Source of the DNA: Campanula takesimana
Taxonomy: Eukaryota; Streptophyta; Magnoliopsida; Asterales; Campanulaceae
Direction: 5' to 3'
NCBI GenBank assembly: GCA_026119855.1
Contig: JAOWBW010001050.1
Span: forward strand, 62,001 to 126,000
Length of the DNA: 64,000 bases
Of this stretch, positions 62,637 through 64,000 are shown one piece after another. The position numbers and the translations under genes were made by a program. The notes under the pieces are model-generated. The model was not told where the DNA came from, ran no database searches, and saw only the letters and a list, made by a program, of their open reading frames with translations. The stretch's first letter is position 1. Each line of letters begins with the position of its first letter.

Positions 62637-64000
62637 TGATGATGCAGAAGCTGTTGGAGTGATCGGTTCACGAACAAGCCGGTTGGATGAATTCCTGTAG
62701 ATGCGGAGAGTACCAATCGGACCTATAATTGGAGAAGTAGCCCTTGTCAGTCTCGGTTCACACTTTCGGTCCATAAGAGGTTGAGAACACACAGTTGGGC
62801 ACACGACTCGAACCACATAAGAAAAAGACTCCTTTTTTTATTATATAAGTCGGAGGGAATGGGTCCCTTTTGGGGTTTCTAAGAAGATAATGGAATCGTC
62901 ACACTAGTATATAGACCATCTCGCGGTCCCATATACTCATCGGATTCCATCACGTTTGTGAATCCTACATGTGTCGGGATTAAACTAAATTAATGTAGTA
63001 AAGCATACATGCGGGGACGGATTTTTTATTTTCGTCCAAAATAACCACTTTTGGGGACGGATTTTTATTGCGTCCGTTTCAACAAGTTGGCATGTTTGAT
63101 TTGAAAAAATTAGTTTAGGGAAATCTCGGTACATGGAAACCGACTTGGTCACGGAGTGTTAGACCCTAACTAGAATTGTGTGGTTTATGCTCGGCTAAAG
63201 AGAGGCTTAAAGGTCACCCCCGGCATGTAGTCATGAACTACGCCACGGGCTGAGGTTTACCACTTCGAAAGAGCCAAGGTCGAGTGGAGCTTGAAACTTT
63301 CTAGGACGGGCCTCGACGGGTTTGGGGTTGGACTTGTGCGACTCGATAGTGAGCAATTTATAGGAGTAATGTGCATGTAGTGTGAGGTCTATCACGTGAT
63401 AAATTTTTTTATTTTTTATTTTTTTTTTGAAAAGAAAAGATTAAAAAAAAACACATAAGTACGTAAATTACATCTCCCGAATCACCCATGTGACCGGAAA
63501 AATAAAACACAAAATTAAACAGTTCAAGGGTTCAATTTGTTATGATGCAGGCAACTGTCACTCACGTCAAAGCATTCAAAATTTGGGATTAATGGCCCAA
63601 CCACTATCCAGCAAGTGGTTGGAGTTGGTTGGGCAATTGAATAAGGGATTGACCAATCGGAGCGCGACACGTGGCAGAAACAAGATTTCCCAACAGCCAG
63701 AACAACAACCAATAAGAGTACGGCAGCTAATCATCCGTACGGCTCTCCTAATCCAACCAGACCTGCAGTTTGATCTTCAACAACTTGGTCATTCAAGGCA
63801 ACATTAAGACCATTTCCAGCCATATCTACCCGGGTTGTTGGCTTGAAATTGAATCCCTAAGCCCTAGCAAGGGTACCTAGAGTCATTTGGCCTCCTTTCC
63901 ATCATCCAAACACTTACCTTACACTTCCCCAACCTCAGCCCATACACCACCAATACACCCTCATATCACCCCTTAAACACTCACCAAAACAACCAAACAA
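62637..64000. other. E6 leader and right-edge sequence
   Basis: 62637-63480 is probably the noncoding E6 5' leader. 63480-64000 is unassigned. No Arg-tRNA PBS or LTR end is seen. GACACGTGGC (G-box/ABRE-like, 63667-63676) and a CATCCGTACGGCTC word like the E3 motif (63735-63748) lie here, so another LTR may start near the edge. Short ORFs are not supported. Confidence 0.4.

Noticed and set aside
63490..63807. 105-codon plus-strand ORF as a host gene
   Set aside because: No domain, start context or codon pattern; sits in unassigned edge sequence.

Overview
This window is repeat-dense plant nuclear DNA, most likely from a eudicot. I see no ordinary single-copy host gene. Almost all of it is nested LTR retrotransposons plus a SINE and small inverted-repeat elements. 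The evidence is plant-type Ty1/copia Sirevirus, Ty3/gypsy Tekay-type and Ty3/gypsy Tat/Ogre-type elements, the characteristic primer-binding sites (initiator-Met for copia, Arg for Tat), plant mobile domain (PMD) genes, a tRNA-derived SINE, and hAT- and Stowaway-like MITEs. I cannot name the species.

Layout, left to right. (1) 1-7965, minus: Sirevirus 'E1', running off the left edge. It has a 5' LTR (6601-7965), gag-protease remnant, intact pol, and a 3' accessory ORF that is still open at base 1. (2) 7966-11243, plus: 3' part of a second Sirevirus 'E2', cut by E1, with accessory-ORF remnant, PPT and 3' LTR. (3) 11244-13422: copia LTR-like remnants, a C-rich stretch and a hAT-type MITE. (4) 13423-25858: a solo LTR (TSD TATAC) split by 'E3' (14009-25762, plus; TSD CGGCC). 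E3 is an 11.75-kb pol-less Tat element with a broken gag and a spliced antisense PMD gene that looks intact. (5) 25864-26714: Stowaway-like MITE and unassigned DNA. (6) 26715-34407: Tekay-type Ty3/gypsy 'E4', rearranged, decayed and carrying a SINE. (7) 35006 to at least 62636, minus: Tat element 'E6', with 3' LTR, antisense PMD pseudogene, a small antisense ORF, dual-RNase-H pol and gag. (8) Nested in the E6 protease region, 45406-60653, minus (TSD CTGTC): Tat element 'E7'. It has near-identical 1138-bp LTRs, a 1,855-codon gag-protease-RT-fragment ORF, and two antisense PMD-family genes.

Insertion order follows from the nesting: E2 then E1; solo LTR then E3; E6 then E7. E7 LTRs differ at about ten sites by eye, E3 LTRs at roughly thirty or more, so E7 is the younger of the two.

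The most interesting pattern: each LTR family carries its own short, CG-rich, usually palindromic motif in a small array upstream of the LTR TATA box. In E1, E3, E6 and E7 the same private motif also lies upstream of the accessory gene(s) of that element. In E6 three promoters (LTR, antisense PMD, second antisense ORF) each hold three copies with a spacing of about 29 nt. Several accessory proteins have nuclear-localisation-like basic motifs. This suggests, as inference, element-specific regulatory circuits in which a TE-encoded PMD or env-like nuclear protein, or a shared host factor, reads a private promoter code. The idea resembles the known VANC anti-silencing proteins of VANDAL transposons.
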